Shown here: piece after piece, positions 9,522 to 19,257 of the stretch
Position numbering within the stretch: position 1 is the stretch's first letter
Layout: each line of letters opens with the position of its first letter
Source of the DNA: Chitinophaga sp. SYP-B3965
GTDB taxonomy: Bacteria > Bacteroidota > Bacteroidia > Chitinophagales > Chitinophagaceae
Reading direction: 5' to 3'
Assembly: GCF_009647655.1 (NCBI RefSeq)
Contig: NZ_WJFD01000001.1
Coordinates: 124,001 to 188,000 of the forward strand
DNA length: 64,000 nt
Program-made: the position numbers and the translations under genes
The notes under the pieces: model-generated
Databases searched by the model: none
The model's input: the letters and a program-made list of their open reading frames with translations, nothing else
Told to the model about the DNA's origin: nothing

Positions 9522-11978
9522 ATGAATAAGATCCAATACGCCCTGCTGCTCATTTTAATGTGCATGCAAGCGCCTGCTTTCTCCCAGGATACCTATCAAT
9601 TCAAAAATGCTCTGATGGTTACCAGCCCTCAACGTTACGGAAGAGAAGCGCTCTACACAGATCATCTCGCTTATCAACTCTATACCGGTCAGCTGAAAAC
9701 GCCGGCAGAAGGAGCCTCCTTTGGAAATGGCGATAACGGACAGCCACTGGTATGGCAGGCCGTTACGGCAGACAGCGCCAACCGCCTGTTCCGTCGTGGT
9801 GGTGGCAGAGGTGCTTTCGGCAGAGGCGCTTATATGTATCTTACTTATCAATCAGATAAGGCAGGAACTGCTTTGCTGAACATTAAAGGGAACAGTGGCT
9901 TATATTTTAACGGAGAACCGCATACCGGTGATCCCTATAGTTCCGGTTGGCTGTATATCCCTGTACAACTGAAAAAGGGCCTGAACGAGATCTATGTGCG
10001 TGGCGCCATGATCACTGCCAGCCTCAGCTTTCCTGCCAAATCGCTTTCCCTTATTACAGAAGATCCTACCATGCCGGCTATTGTGATCGGTGGGAAGAAT
10101 GATGCGTTGCAGGGAGCCGTTGTGGTGATGAACAGTTCTTCCAAAGAATGGAAGGGCCTGGAGTTCCGTGTTACCGTACAAGGGAAGCAGGTTACTACAA
10201 CCATCCCTTCCATACCATCCATGAGTTCCCGGAAAGTACCGTTCTCTTTTGATGGCAGTGCTGTAAATGCCGCCGGAAAACCGGAATGCAGTATAACCTT
10301 GCTGGATAAGGGTAAGATAGTGGATGAAACAAAAATAACGGTGGATGCGGTAACGCCTGCCGATAAATACAGCAGCACTTTTATCAGCCAGATAGACGGT
10401 AGCCTGCAATATTTTGCCGTAACGCCGCAACTGAACGGGCCTAAAAAAGGATCGGCACTGTTCCTTTCTGTACATGGTGCAGGAGTGGAAGCTATCGGGC
10501 AGGCCAAGGCTTACCAGTCCAAGGACTGGGGAACGCTGGTGGCAGCTACGAACCGCCGGCCCAGGGGATTCAACTGGGAAGACTGGGGCAGGCTGGATGC
10601 ATTGGAAGTCCTGAATATCGCAAAGCAGGAGTTTCAACCTGATCCGCAACATATTTATCTCACCGGTCACTCTATGGGTGGCCACGGTACCTGGTTCCTC
10701 GGCGCCACTTACCCTGATAAATGGGCGGCTATTGCTCCAAGCGCCGGTTACCCTACATTGAAAGGTTACGGCTCTGCGGACGGGTTGGTACCGGATAGCA
10801 GCAATTCCCCCATGGAACAGATGTTGCTGCGCTCAGGCAATCAGAGCGATGTGATCAAACTCGTGCAGAATTATAAACCGCTTGGCGTATATGTGTTTCA
10901 TGGTGATGCGGACCGTACAGTTTCGGTGAACTATGCACGGCAAATGCGCAAGCTGCTGGGTGAATTCCATCCAGACTTCAGCTATTATGAATACCCCGGA
11001 GGAGAGCACTGGTTCGGCGATATCAGCGTTGACTGGAAACCCATCTTCGATTTTTTCAAATGGCATAACCGCCCATTAGACACGGCTGTACATACAATTG
11101 ATTTTATAACTTCCAACCCGGGCATCTCTGCTTCCTTCAGGTGGGCTTCTATACAGCAGCAGCAACATCCGCTGCAATACAGCCGTATTAAACTTGACAG
11201 GAACAGAACCGGCAAAACGATCAGTGGCAGTACCGAAAACGTTCGTGTACTCCGGCTGGACCTCTCCGATTTTGCTTCAGGATCTGATGTGAAGCTTTCC
11301 ATTGATGGAACGGAGATCACGCATAATACAACGAATGGCCCGCTTTATCTTTTAAATACAAATGGCAAATGGGCTGTACATAGCCAGCCTTCACTTGCTG
11401 AAAAAGGTCCTCACCGTTACGGAACATTGAAAGATGCTTTTAATAACCGGATGATCTTTGTGTATAGCACCGGAGGCTCTAAAGAAGAGAATGAGTGGAG
11501 TTTCAATAAAGCGCGGTACGATGCTGAAACCTGGTATTATCGCGGTAATGGCGCGGTAGATATCATTGCTGATAAAGACTATGCACTGGATAAATATAAG
11601 GACAGGGGTGTGATCATTTACGGCAACAAAAGCATTAATAAGGCATGGAATATCCTGCTCAGTAATTGCCCGATACAAATAGAACGTAATAAAGTATCAG
11701 CAGGCGGCAAACAATGGACGGGTGAAGACCTGAGTGCAGGTTTCGTATGGCCGCTCACGGGTTCTGATATTGCATCTGTTGGGGTAGTAGGGGGAAGTGG
11801 CTTAACAGGGATGAAAGCGGCCTATGCCAACCAGTATTTTGCAGGCGCCAGTGGTTTCCCGGATTTCATGATCTATAAAGCTAAAATGCTCATGACCGGT
11901 GTGGATGAAGTGAAGATGGCAGGCTTTTATGATAACCAGTGGAAGCTGAACGATGCCGAAATGATCCAGGGGAATTGA
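9522..11978 (+). CDS. Secreted alpha/beta-hydrolase (prolyl oligopeptidase/esterase-like)
   Basis: An 818-residue secreted protein. A signal peptide (ending AFSQ) is followed by a beta-rich N-terminal region and then an alpha/beta hydrolase core. Catalytic residues can be read: nucleophile Ser384 in GHSMGGH, an aspartate near 462-464 in HGDADRT and His496 in GGEHWFG. This resembles the peptidase S9 and feruloyl-esterase/PHB-depolymerase-like hydrolases of Bacteroidota. A further C-terminal half of about 300 residues, with mixed beta structure, has no motif I can name. The gene starts 26 bases after the ROK regulator and may be cotranscribed. Esterase or peptidase activity cannot be decided from the sequence. 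Confidence 0.8.
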   Translation: MNKIQYALLLILMCMQAPAFSQDTYQFKNALMVTSPQRYGREALYTDHLAYQLYTGQLKTPAEGASFGNGDNGQPLVWQAVTADSANRLFRRGGGRGAFGRGAYMYLTYQSDKAGTALLNIKGNSGLYFNGEPHTGDPYSSGWLYIPVQLKKGLNEIYVRGAMITASLSFPAKSLSLITEDPTMPAIVIGGKNDALQGAVVVMNSSSKEWKGLEFRVTVQGKQVTTTIPSIPSMSSRKVPFSFDGSAVNAAGKPECSITLLDKGKIVDETKITVDAVTPADKYSSTFISQIDGSLQYFAVTPQLNGPKKGSALFLSVHGAGVEAIGQAKAYQSKDWGTLVAATNRRPRGFNWEDWGRLDALEVLNIAKQEFQPDPQHIYLTGHSMGGHGTWFLGATYPDKWAAIAPSAGYPTLKGYGSADGLVPDSSNSPMEQMLLRSGNQSDVIKLVQNYKPLGVYVFHGDADRTVSVNYARQMRKLLGEFHPDFSYYEYPGGEHWFGDISVDWKPIFDFFKWHNRPLDTAVHTIDFITSNPGISASFRWASIQQQQHPLQYSRIKLDRNRTGKTISGSTENVRVLRLDLSDFASGSDVKLSIDGTEITHNTTNGPLYLLNTNGKWAVHSQPSLAEKGPHRYGTLKDAFNNRMIFVYSTGGSKEENEWSFNKARYDAETWYYRGNGAVDIIADKDYALDKYKDRGVIIYGNKSINKAWNILLSNCPIQIERNKVSAGGKQWTGEDLSAGFVWPLTGSDIASVGVVGGSGLTGMKAAYANQYFAGASGFPDFMIYKAKMLMTGVDEVKMAGFYDNQWKLNDAEMIQGN

Positions 11979-11997
11979 TAGTTGATCATCATACATG

Positions 11998-12041
11998 AAA
12001 GGGTTGCAGGTTTAAAAATCTGCGACCCTTTTATTTATTAT
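11998..12041 (+). terminator. Rho-independent terminator after the secreted hydrolase
   Basis: A 12-bp stem with one G-T wobble (AAAGGGTTGCAG / CTGCGACCCTTT) and a ten-base loop is followed by TTATTTATT. Confidence 0.8.
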
Positions 12042-12077
12042 ATAGTAGTTTAGTGCTAAAATATACAGGAATACACC

Positions 12078-12680
12078 TTGTCAATCAACCAGGCATATGA
12101 GGAAACGGCGCTGATCTCTTCTTTTCAGCAGGGCAATAGCAAAGCACTGCATCAGATCTATGAGCTATACCTGCGGCCGCTTTGCTTTTTTACGGAACAG
12201 CTTATTGCCGATACCATGGCAGCAGAGGATATTGTTTCCGAATGTTTTATCCATGCCTTTCAAAAGAAAGAAAACTTCCCCACCCTGGGCCAGTTGAAGG
12301 CCTTTCTTTTCACCGCAGCAAAAAATGCGGCACTCAATTATCTCAAAGCGCAAAAAAGGCATGAGGATATCCATCATTCCATTGAAAGAGGCGCAGACCG
12401 GTTTGCCATAGATGCAGAAAAAGCTTATATCAAAACAGAGGTGATGCAGGTTATTTTCGGAGAGATTGAAAAATTACCACCCCAATGCCGGCAGGTAGTG
12501 CGCCTGTCTGTTATTGAGGGGAAAAAGGCGCAGGAAATAGCTGCGGAACTGAATATGGCTTATCAGACGGTTTTGAATCAAAAAGCAAAAGGAATGGGAT
12601 TATTGCGCACGGCCCTCCTGAAAAATGAGCTCCTTTCCCTGTCAGGGCTCGCTTTCGCACTATTATTACAGCATCGTTAA
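12078..12680 (+). CDS. ECF RNA polymerase sigma factor, FecI-like
   Basis: A 200-residue ECF sigma factor. Region 2 is visible from about residue 25 (ALHQIYELYLRPLCFF, then AAEDIVSECFIHAF) and region 4 near 130-180 (LPPQCRQVVRLSVIEGKKAQEIAAELN). The start is TTG at 12078; no in-frame ATG lies close by. It is followed after 58 bases by a FecR-type anti-sigma gene and then an STN-containing SusC, the classic arrangement in which an outer membrane receptor signals through FecR to release the sigma factor. A possible -7 box (TAGTTTAG, one mismatch) lies at 12046-12053. Confidence 0.92.
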   Translation: MSINQAYEETALISSFQQGNSKALHQIYELYLRPLCFFTEQLIADTMAAEDIVSECFIHAFQKKENFPTLGQLKAFLFTAAKNAALNYLKAQKRHEDIHHSIERGADRFAIDAEKAYIKTEVMQVIFGEIEKLPPQCRQVVRLSVIEGKKAQEIAAELNMAYQTVLNQKAKGMGLLRTALLKNELLSLSGLAFALLLQHR

Positions 12681-12738
12681 ATTTTTTTTTGAACAGGGCG
12701 GTATAAAAAGAAGAGTTAGTTGTTTTAGTAGTATTAGC

Positions 12739-13953
12739 ATGACTGAAAACATAGATCACATAGCCGGCCTCATCGGCAAACACCTGGAAAATAGCTTGAA
12801 TGCTGAAGAGAAGAATGCATTGGAAGAGTGGCTCCACTCATCCGACAGTAATCGTTTACTCTTTGATGAGATCAATGATCAGCAGCAACTGACAGCCAAT
12901 TTACAGCGATTCTATGCCTATGATTCAGACAGGATCTCCAGGAAGATCAGTGAGCAGGTAAAGGAATTTAAAACACCTGTAACTGCGCCTGTACCAACCG
13001 TTCACCGTATTCATTTCTTACGCAGATGGAGATGGACGGCTGCCGCCGCCGTGTTGCTCCTGGCAGGAGGCACTTACTTCCTTGTTAATAAGAAAGAGCC
13101 CGCACAAGTGATTGTGGCGGCTGATCATACTATTGCGCCTGGTAAACAGGGCGCCATCCTCACACTGGCCGATGGCCGGGAAGTAGTGCTGGATAGTATG
13201 GGTAATGGTGTGGTCGCTCATCAGAGCGGGGCTTCAGTAGTACTGAAGAACGGGCAACTGGTATATGATCCCGCTAATGAAAACGCTTCAGGCATTCAGT
13301 ATAATCAAATGACCACGCCAAAAGGACGGCAGTTCCGGGTTACTTTACCTGATGGCACCAAAGTGTGGTTAAATGCAGCCAGTTCCATCCGTTATCCTAC
13401 CGCCTTTGCTGAAAATGAGCGAAAGGTGGAAGTGTTCGGGGAAGCCTGTTTTGAAGTGGCAAAAGATGCCAGCAAACCTTTCCTTGTAAACGTCAATAAT
13501 AAAGCAGAAATAAGAGTACTGGGCACGTTGTTTAACGTAAATGCCTACGAGAATGAAGAAGCCATCAATACCACGTTGCTGAACGGGAGTATAAAAATAG
13601 CGCCTGCCCAGGGGGATAATGACGGTGTGATCCTGAAACCCGGCCAGCAGGCAAGGCTTGGTATCAATAAAAAGGACGTAGAGATACAGGGCGTAAATGA
13701 TGAAGACGTGGAAAAGATCATGGCCTGGAAGAATGGCCTGTTCAACTTTGAAGGCGCCCACTTAGAAGAAGTCATGAGACAGCTTGAACGCTGGTATAAT
13801 ATAGATGTCGTATACGAGAATGGAATACCGGATATCCGGTTCCTCGGAGAAATGAGCCGGCAGATCGCATTGGCGGACTTGCTGGAAATATTAAGAAGAA
13901 CAGAAGTCGATTTTAGAGTGGAGGGGCGTAAACTGATCGTACTAAATAAGTAG
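12739..13953 (+). CDS. FecR-family anti-sigma factor
   Basis: A 404-residue inner membrane protein. The ATG at 12739 is chosen; upstream in-frame codons overlap the end of the sigma gene and read as an implausible N-terminus. The cytoplasmic part (about 1-95) would hold the sigma factor. One transmembrane helix follows (WTAAAAVLLLAGGTYFLV), then the periplasmic FecR domain with TPKGRQFRVTLPDGTKVWLN and GEACFEVAKD. The end carries the DUF4974-like module (FNFEGAHLEEVMRQLERWYN) that contacts the receptor's STN domain. It partners with the sigma factor before it and the SusC after it. Confidence 0.95.
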   Translation: MTENIDHIAGLIGKHLENSLNAEEKNALEEWLHSSDSNRLLFDEINDQQQLTANLQRFYAYDSDRISRKISEQVKEFKTPVTAPVPTVHRIHFLRRWRWTAAAAVLLLAGGTYFLVNKKEPAQVIVAADHTIAPGKQGAILTLADGREVVLDSMGNGVVAHQSGASVVLKNGQLVYDPANENASGIQYNQMTTPKGRQFRVTLPDGTKVWLNAASSIRYPTAFAENERKVEVFGEACFEVAKDASKPFLVNVNNKAEIRVLGTLFNVNAYENEEAINTTLLNGSIKIAPAQGDNDGVILKPGQQARLGINKKDVEIQGVNDEDVEKIMAWKNGLFNFEGAHLEEVMRQLERWYNIDVVYENGIPDIRFLGEMSRQIALADLLEILRRTEVDFRVEGRKLIVLNK

Positions 13954-13983
13954 CTAAAGAATTACAGAAGGGGCTGTATTTGA

Positions 13984-14006
13984 CTATCCTAACCATGCCA
14001 GGATAG
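13984..14006 (+). repeat. First of two leader hairpins upstream of the STN-SusC gene
   Basis: CTATCCT (13984-13990) and AGGATAG (14000-14006) can pair around a nine-base loop in the gap between FecR and SusC. Confidence 0.5.
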
Positions 14007-14030
14007 ACAGGGCAGACTATGTCAAAAAAA

Positions 14031-14057
14031 ACCGTCACGGATTGCGGCCGCGACGGT
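14031..14057. repeat. Second leader hairpin; terminator-like on the minus strand
   Basis: ACCGTCACGG (14031-14040) pairs with CCGCGACGGT (14048-14057) with one mismatch and a seven-base loop. A run of A precedes it, so read on the minus strand it looks like a hairpin with a U-tract, although no minus-strand gene ends here. On the plus strand it has no T-run. Confidence 0.5.
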
Positions 14058-14129
14058 GTATAAGACTTAGTTGACCTCTAAACGGTTTTTGCAATTCACA
14101 TTTATTAACAACCAAATCTCTTGCAATTT

Positions 14130-17100
14130 ATGCAAAAAAAATGCTATTGCCCACCCGATCGACCGGGGGAACACAGGGCCTTTACCAAAATCTTATTGGC
14201 TATGCGACTTACTGTCATTTTATTAACAGCCTTTCTGTTGCAGGCAAACGCCTCTACTCTTGCGCAAACCGTTACGCTGTCCGGTAGAACTATACCTTTA
14301 AAAAAAGTATTTACTGCTATTAAGCAGCAAACAGGTTACGTTGTTTTCAGTAACACCAACACCATCAACGATGCCCAGAACGTATCACTGTCTGTTCGTG
14401 ATATGCCACTGAAGGACCTGCTGGATGTTGTATTAAAAGATTTCCCGGTTAGCTACCTGATCAGGGATAAAACGATCGTATTGTCCCGCAAGGCAGTTCC
14501 TGCCGTTAACTTCCTGGAGATCCCGGCACCGCCAGCCGGCGTCTCGGGTGTTATCCGCTCCGCTACCGGCGAGCCACTGCAAGGTGCTTCCATACGCGTA
14601 AAAAATAACAGCAGTGGAACAGGTTCAGGACCAGATGGTACTTTTTCCCTGATGAGGGTACCGGAAGATGGTGTGCTCATCATTTCCATGCTGGGTTATG
14701 AATCCATGGAGATAGGCATCCGCAAAACAGCAAATGGTTATACCGCTTTTGCCGTTAATAAATCGCAATCCGGCGCTTTAAAAGTTTCCGAAGGGAACAG
14801 CGTGAACATCAGTGTTACGCTGAGCAAAAAAGAGCTGGAAATGCAGGATGTGGTGGTAACGGGATATATGAACGTTAACAAGGGAATGTATGTTGGCGCT
14901 GTTTATTCAGTTAAAGCAGACGATATAAAGATTGCCGGGGAAACCAGTATAGACCAGATGTTACAGGGTGTAGTGCCCGGTATGTCTGTAATGGTGCAAT
15001 CCGGCCAGGTGGGTTCTACCCCTAAGATCAGGATCCGTGGTACTTCTACGATCCTGGGCAACCAGGAACCGCTTTGGGTAGTAGATGGTGTGATCCAGCG
15101 TGATCCGCTGCCACTTCCCAGCGGAAGTGGAGCATTGGCAGGAGATATGAGCGAAATGCGCCTCTTAGCCTCTAATGCTATTTCCTGGCTGAACCCTAAC
15201 GATATTGATGGTATCACCGTACTGAAAGATGCTTCTGCTACTGCCATCTATGGCTCACAGGCAGCAAATGGGGTGATCGTACTCACTACCAAAAAAGCTC
15301 GTCCGGGTACGTTGGCGGTTTCCTATAGCAATAACTTAACTGTGGGCCAAAGGCCCACGTATGGCATGTTTGACCTGATGAACTCGCAGGAGCTGATGCA
15401 GTTTTCCAAAGAAGTGTACCAGGGCCGCGACAGTTATACTTACAATATCCTGCCTATCGGTTACGGTGGGTTGATCCAGCAGTTACAGGATAAGGCAATT
15501 GACCAGGCTACTTTTAATGAAAGGTACCGGAAGATGGAAAGTGAGAACACAGACTGGTTTGGCCTTTTATTCCGTAATGCTTTTAGTCAGAACCATAACG
15601 TCAGCATTTCCGGCGGTACGGAAAAGATCGTGAACAGAACTTCCTTTAGTATGCAGCAGCAGAAAGGTGAAGCCAAAGGAAATGATCTGAAAACTTTCTC
15701 CGCATCTTCCAATACAACACTCCGCTTTGGCAGCCGCCTTACTGTTAACCTGATGCTGAATGGAAGCATCCGGGAAACAGATGGTTTTGCATACGGTGTA
15801 GACCCGTTTCAATATGCCTATAATACCTCCAGGACCATTCCGATGTATAATGAGGATGGAACACTCTTCTATCATGAGAAAAGAGGAGAGGGCAGCACCG
15901 CGATCCCCAACAAACTCAGTTACCAGTATAACATACAGAACGAACTGGATAATACGGGGAACAAGAATACCACTACTACGCTGGCTTCCACTGTTGACGT
16001 AAGGCTGCAGGTATTGAAAGGGCTGGAGTACCAGGGATTGTTATCCTATACTACCGCTGCCTCTAATGTAAAATCATATGCCACGGAATTATCCCACTAT
16101 ATCACACAGGTAAGAGGGTATGAGTTTGGAAGTGTACTCTCCAACTCCACGGAAGAACTGGCAAGCCGTTTGCCTTTTGGCGGGCTGGCACAATTGGAAA
16201 ATTCCAGCAATAAAGGATACACATTCAGGAACAGCCTTGTATATAACAAACTGTTTGGTTCCCGCCATAATATGATCCTGCAGGGTGGGGTAGAAGCGAG
16301 ATCTACCCTTACGGAAGGAAATGTGGGTACACGTTATGGCTACCTGCGCTATCGCGGTGAAAGTTATGCGCCGGTTCCATTGGCTCCAACGGCGATCGGC
16401 GGCACTTCAGGCAACCTGCATGAGAATATGCGGCTGAATTCCAGGATCGTTAACCAGGAAAGCAATTTCCTGAGTGAATACTTTTCCGCTGTGTATGGTT
16501 TTGATCAGCGTTACGTGTTCAACTTTAATGCAAGACTGGATGCCTCTAACCGTTTTGGCCAGGATAAGAACAAAAGGTTTCAGCCTACCTGGTCTGTGGG
16601 TGGCAGATGGCGCCTTGGCAATGAGAAATTCCTGGAACGTGCCAAATGGCTGAATGCATTAGACCTGTCTGCCACGTATGGTTACCAGGGAAATGCAGTA
16701 GAAGCCATCTCTCCTTACCTGATAGCTACAGATGGAGGGCTTAGCAGCATCTTCAAACAATATACACTCAATATAAAATCGCTGCCTTATCCTGATCTGG
16801 GTTGGGAGAAAACAAAAACCTGGAACCTGGGTGCTGATATCTCCCTGTGGAACGGCCGTTTTTCTGCCACTGTTAACTGGTTTAAGAAAAGCAGCAATAT
16901 CCTGGCATCCCGGCAAATACCTGTTGAGAACGGTATGAACTCAGCTATTGTATTCGGTTCCCTGATGGAAAATACCGGGTATGATCTGATGATCAGCGTA
17001 ACACCTGTACGCACAAAAGATTTCACCTGGCAGTTTTCAGTGAATACCGGTCTTGCCAGGAATGTGCTGAAAGAAAATGAAAGGGTGAACACAAGAGAGG

Positions 17101-17795
17101 ATTATCTGAATGGAACGGCCATCGTGAACGGAGAGTCTTATTCTACCTTCTATTCCTATGCATATGCCGGTCTGAATAAGACCAATGGTGTGCCTCTTTT
17201 CAGGAACATGGATATTAAACCAACAGAAAATGACCTGGATTACCTGGTGAGGTCCGGTAAACTGGAACCTGATTTTACGGGTGGTTTTAATACGTTGTTC
17301 AGGTATAGGAATATTTCATTGTCTGCTCAGTTTGCTATGGCATTCGGTGCACAGAAACGCGTGCCTGTTTTCTATAACAATACTGGTGCTCCCACACCGG
17401 AGCAAAATGTTCCGAGGGAATTGCAGAACCGTTGGAAGAAACCCGGAGATGAGTTGTATACGAATATTCCTGCCGTGCCTCCCGGAAGGCCCTCTGTTAC
17501 AGAGATCACGCTGCCAACGCTGAACCCTGCAAGGGCTTCTGCATATAATTTATATAATCAATCTGATTACATGGTGGCAAATGCTGATTTTATCCGTTGC
17601 CGTTCCATTGCAGTGAACTATGAGTTTCAACAAGCGCTGCTGAAAACTTTGCGTATAAAACGTTTGAGCACATCACTCAGTATGACGAATCCGTTCCTGA
17701 CTGTATTTGATGAGAAATGGAGAGGATATGATCCTGAAACAGCCGGATGGCCTGCACGCAAATCAGCGTCCTTATCTTTTAATATGACTTTCTAA
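14130..17795 (+). CDS. SusC/RagA-family TonB-linked receptor with STN signalling domain
   Basis: A 1221-residue outer membrane receptor. The ATG at 14130 is preferred to the TTG at 14121. A long N-terminus leads into a signal sequence (MRLTVILLTAFLLQANAS). The STN domain follows (about 50-115: LKKVFTAIKQQTGYVVFSN through DLLDVVLKDFPVSYLIRDK), then the carboxypeptidase-like sandwich (about 130-220), the plug (MQDVVVTGYMNVNKGMYVG through GITVLKDASATAIYGSQA) and the barrel. The STN domain is the part that touches FecR, so this receptor both transports and senses its ligand. It pairs with the SusD gene 11 bases downstream. Substrate unknown. Confidence 0.95.
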   Translation: MQKKCYCPPDRPGEHRAFTKILLAMRLTVILLTAFLLQANASTLAQTVTLSGRTIPLKKVFTAIKQQTGYVVFSNTNTINDAQNVSLSVRDMPLKDLLDVVLKDFPVSYLIRDKTIVLSRKAVPAVNFLEIPAPPAGVSGVIRSATGEPLQGASIRVKNNSSGTGSGPDGTFSLMRVPEDGVLIISMLGYESMEIGIRKTANGYTAFAVNKSQSGALKVSEGNSVNISVTLSKKELEMQDVVVTGYMNVNKGMYVGAVYSVKADDIKIAGETSIDQMLQGVVPGMSVMVQSGQVGSTPKIRIRGTSTILGNQEPLWVVDGVIQRDPLPLPSGSGALAGDMSEMRLLASNAISWLNPNDIDGITVLKDASATAIYGSQAANGVIVLTTKKARPGTLAVSYSNNLTVGQRPTYGMFDLMNSQELMQFSKEVYQGRDSYTYNILPIGYGGLIQQLQDKAIDQATFNERYRKMESENTDWFGLLFRNAFSQNHNVSISGGTEKIVNRTSFSMQQQKGEAKGNDLKTFSASSNTTLRFGSRLTVNLMLNGSIRETDGFAYGVDPFQYAYNTSRTIPMYNEDGTLFYHEKRGEGSTAIPNKLSYQYNIQNELDNTGNKNTTTTLASTVDVRLQVLKGLEYQGLLSYTTAASNVKSYATELSHYITQVRGYEFGSVLSNSTEELASRLPFGGLAQLENSSNKGYTFRNSLVYNKLFGSRHNMILQGGVEARSTLTEGNVGTRYGYLRYRGESYAPVPLAPTAIGGTSGNLHENMRLNSRIVNQESNFLSEYFSAVYGFDQRYVFNFNARLDASNRFGQDKNKRFQPTWSVGGRWRLGNEKFLERAKWLNALDLSATYGYQGNAVEAISPYLIATDGGLSSIFKQYTLNIKSLPYPDLGWEKTKTWNLGADISLWNGRFSATVNWFKKSSNILASRQIPVENGMNSAIVFGSLMENTGYDLMISVTPVRTKDFTWQFSVNTGLARNVLKENERVNTREDYLNGTAIVNGESYSTFYSYAYAGLNKTNGVPLFRNMDIKPTENDLDYLVRSGKLEPDFTGGFNTLFRYRNISLSAQFAMAFGAQKRVPVFYNNTGAPTPEQNVPRELQNRWKKPGDELYTNIPAVPPGRPSVTEITLPTLNPARASAYNLYNQSDYMVANADFIRCRSIAVNYEFQQALLKTLRIKRLSTSLSMTNPFLTVFDEKWRGYDPETAGWPARKSASLSFNMTF

Positions 17796-17806
17796 TCTTG
17801 CAACGC

Positions 17807-19231
17807 ATGAAATATAAATTATTCTATTTTTTCATCATCGCCGGCCTGCTTGCTTTCAGCAGCTGCTCCAAACTCCTGGAAGAAAAATCCCAGAGTGAGG
17901 TAATTCCTAAAACTACGATAGACTTCAGGGAATTGTTGATGGGATCTGGTTATATGCCATATGAGGAACCTTTGAATTTCCTCTATTACATGGATGATGA
18001 TGTGGATTTTTTCATTGAATATGGTAATGGCAATGGCTCTCCGGTAGGAACGCCCGGCGCTAAACTAAATTATCTCTATTATACCTGGCAGCCCAGACTG
18101 GGAGATCAGAATGGCCTGGGGGACAATATCAGTGAAGATCCGGCATCTACGGCCTATTACAAACACTATCTATGGATAAAAGGATGTAATGCCGTACTGG
18201 ATTATATTGACAATGCCATCGGCAGCCAGCAGGAAAAAGACAGGGTACGTGCAGAAGCGCTGGCAGTACGGGCTTTTTATTATTTCCGCCTCGTAAACGT
18301 TTACGGAGAACCGTATAACAGTAACCCGGCAGGGCTGAGCGTACCATTGAAGTTAACCTCGGGCGTTACGTCTGAATATATGGGAAGAGCTACGGTTGCC
18401 CAGGTGTATGAAACAATTGTGAACGACCTGAAAGAAGCCTCCCGGCTGATGGATCCGCTGCCTATTGCACGCAGGGATTATCATATCAACCAACCGGCTA
18501 TTCATATTCTTTTATCAAGGGTATACCTCCATATGGAAAAATGGGCCGAAAGTAAAGCAGAAGCCGACAAAGTTTTTGAACAAGGAGGCATGTTATCAGA
18601 CCTCACCGGCAGAACTACTCCTTACTGGCTCTCTTATTTAAATCCGGAAGTGGAATGGGTATTTGGTGGTGATCCGCATGCAGACCGTTCCACCTATATT
18701 CCTTCTGCTGCATTCCGCGCAACGTTTGATACGACGGATATACGCTGGAAATATGGTTTCCTTGTCCAGGATCGCACCTTTATTCCGCTCCCCGGAAAAT
18801 ACCTGCAGGACGGCTTTACGCTTGTGCAAACCATCCGTACGGCGGAAGCAGTTTTAAACAGGGCAGAAGCCAATGTGCAGCTGGATAAACTGCCGGAAGC
18901 CCTGAAGGACCTGAACGACCTGCGCCGTAACCGTATTGTAGGTTACAGGGATACCAGCATCGTAAACAAAACAGATCTCCTGCAGGCTGTAAGAGATGAA
19001 CGCCGTAAGGAATTCTGTAATGAAGGTTACCGCTGGTTTGATCTGCGCCGTTATGGTATGCCTGCCATCTCTCACCGTTATCAGAGCGAGTTGGGAGAAC
19101 CTATCCAGCAATATACCCTTGCAGAAAAGGACCCAATGTATGTATTGCCTTTCCCCAACAGCCTGGTGCTGAGAAATCCTGCGCTGAAGCAGAATCCATC
19201 CGCTACCATGCCAGACAGAACGGGACATTAA
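17807..19231 (+). CDS. SusD/RagB-family substrate-binding lipoprotein
   Basis: A 474-residue SusD protein. The ATG at 17807 gives a lipoprotein signal with lipobox FSSC; a TTG at 17798 is also in frame. The SusD helical repeats are visible near 105-160 (WIKGCNAVLDYIDNA and RAEALAVRAFYYFRLVNVYG). The C-terminal part carries the conserved VRDERRKEFCNEGYRWFDLR. It caps the STN-SusC receptor encoded just upstream and ends in a one-base overlap with the first possible start codon of the next gene. Confidence 0.95.
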   Translation: MKYKLFYFFIIAGLLAFSSCSKLLEEKSQSEVIPKTTIDFRELLMGSGYMPYEEPLNFLYYMDDDVDFFIEYGNGNGSPVGTPGAKLNYLYYTWQPRLGDQNGLGDNISEDPASTAYYKHYLWIKGCNAVLDYIDNAIGSQQEKDRVRAEALAVRAFYYFRLVNVYGEPYNSNPAGLSVPLKLTSGVTSEYMGRATVAQVYETIVNDLKEASRLMDPLPIARRDYHINQPAIHILLSRVYLHMEKWAESKAEADKVFEQGGMLSDLTGRTTPYWLSYLNPEVEWVFGGDPHADRSTYIPSAAFRATFDTTDIRWKYGFLVQDRTFIPLPGKYLQDGFTLVQTIRTAEAVLNRAEANVQLDKLPEALKDLNDLRRNRIVGYRDTSIVNKTDLLQAVRDERRKEFCNEGYRWFDLRRYGMPAISHRYQSELGEPIQQYTLAEKDPMYVLPFPNSLVLRNPALKQNPSATMPDRTGH

Positions 19232-19257
19232 TGTTTAATAACTTATACAACAATAAC

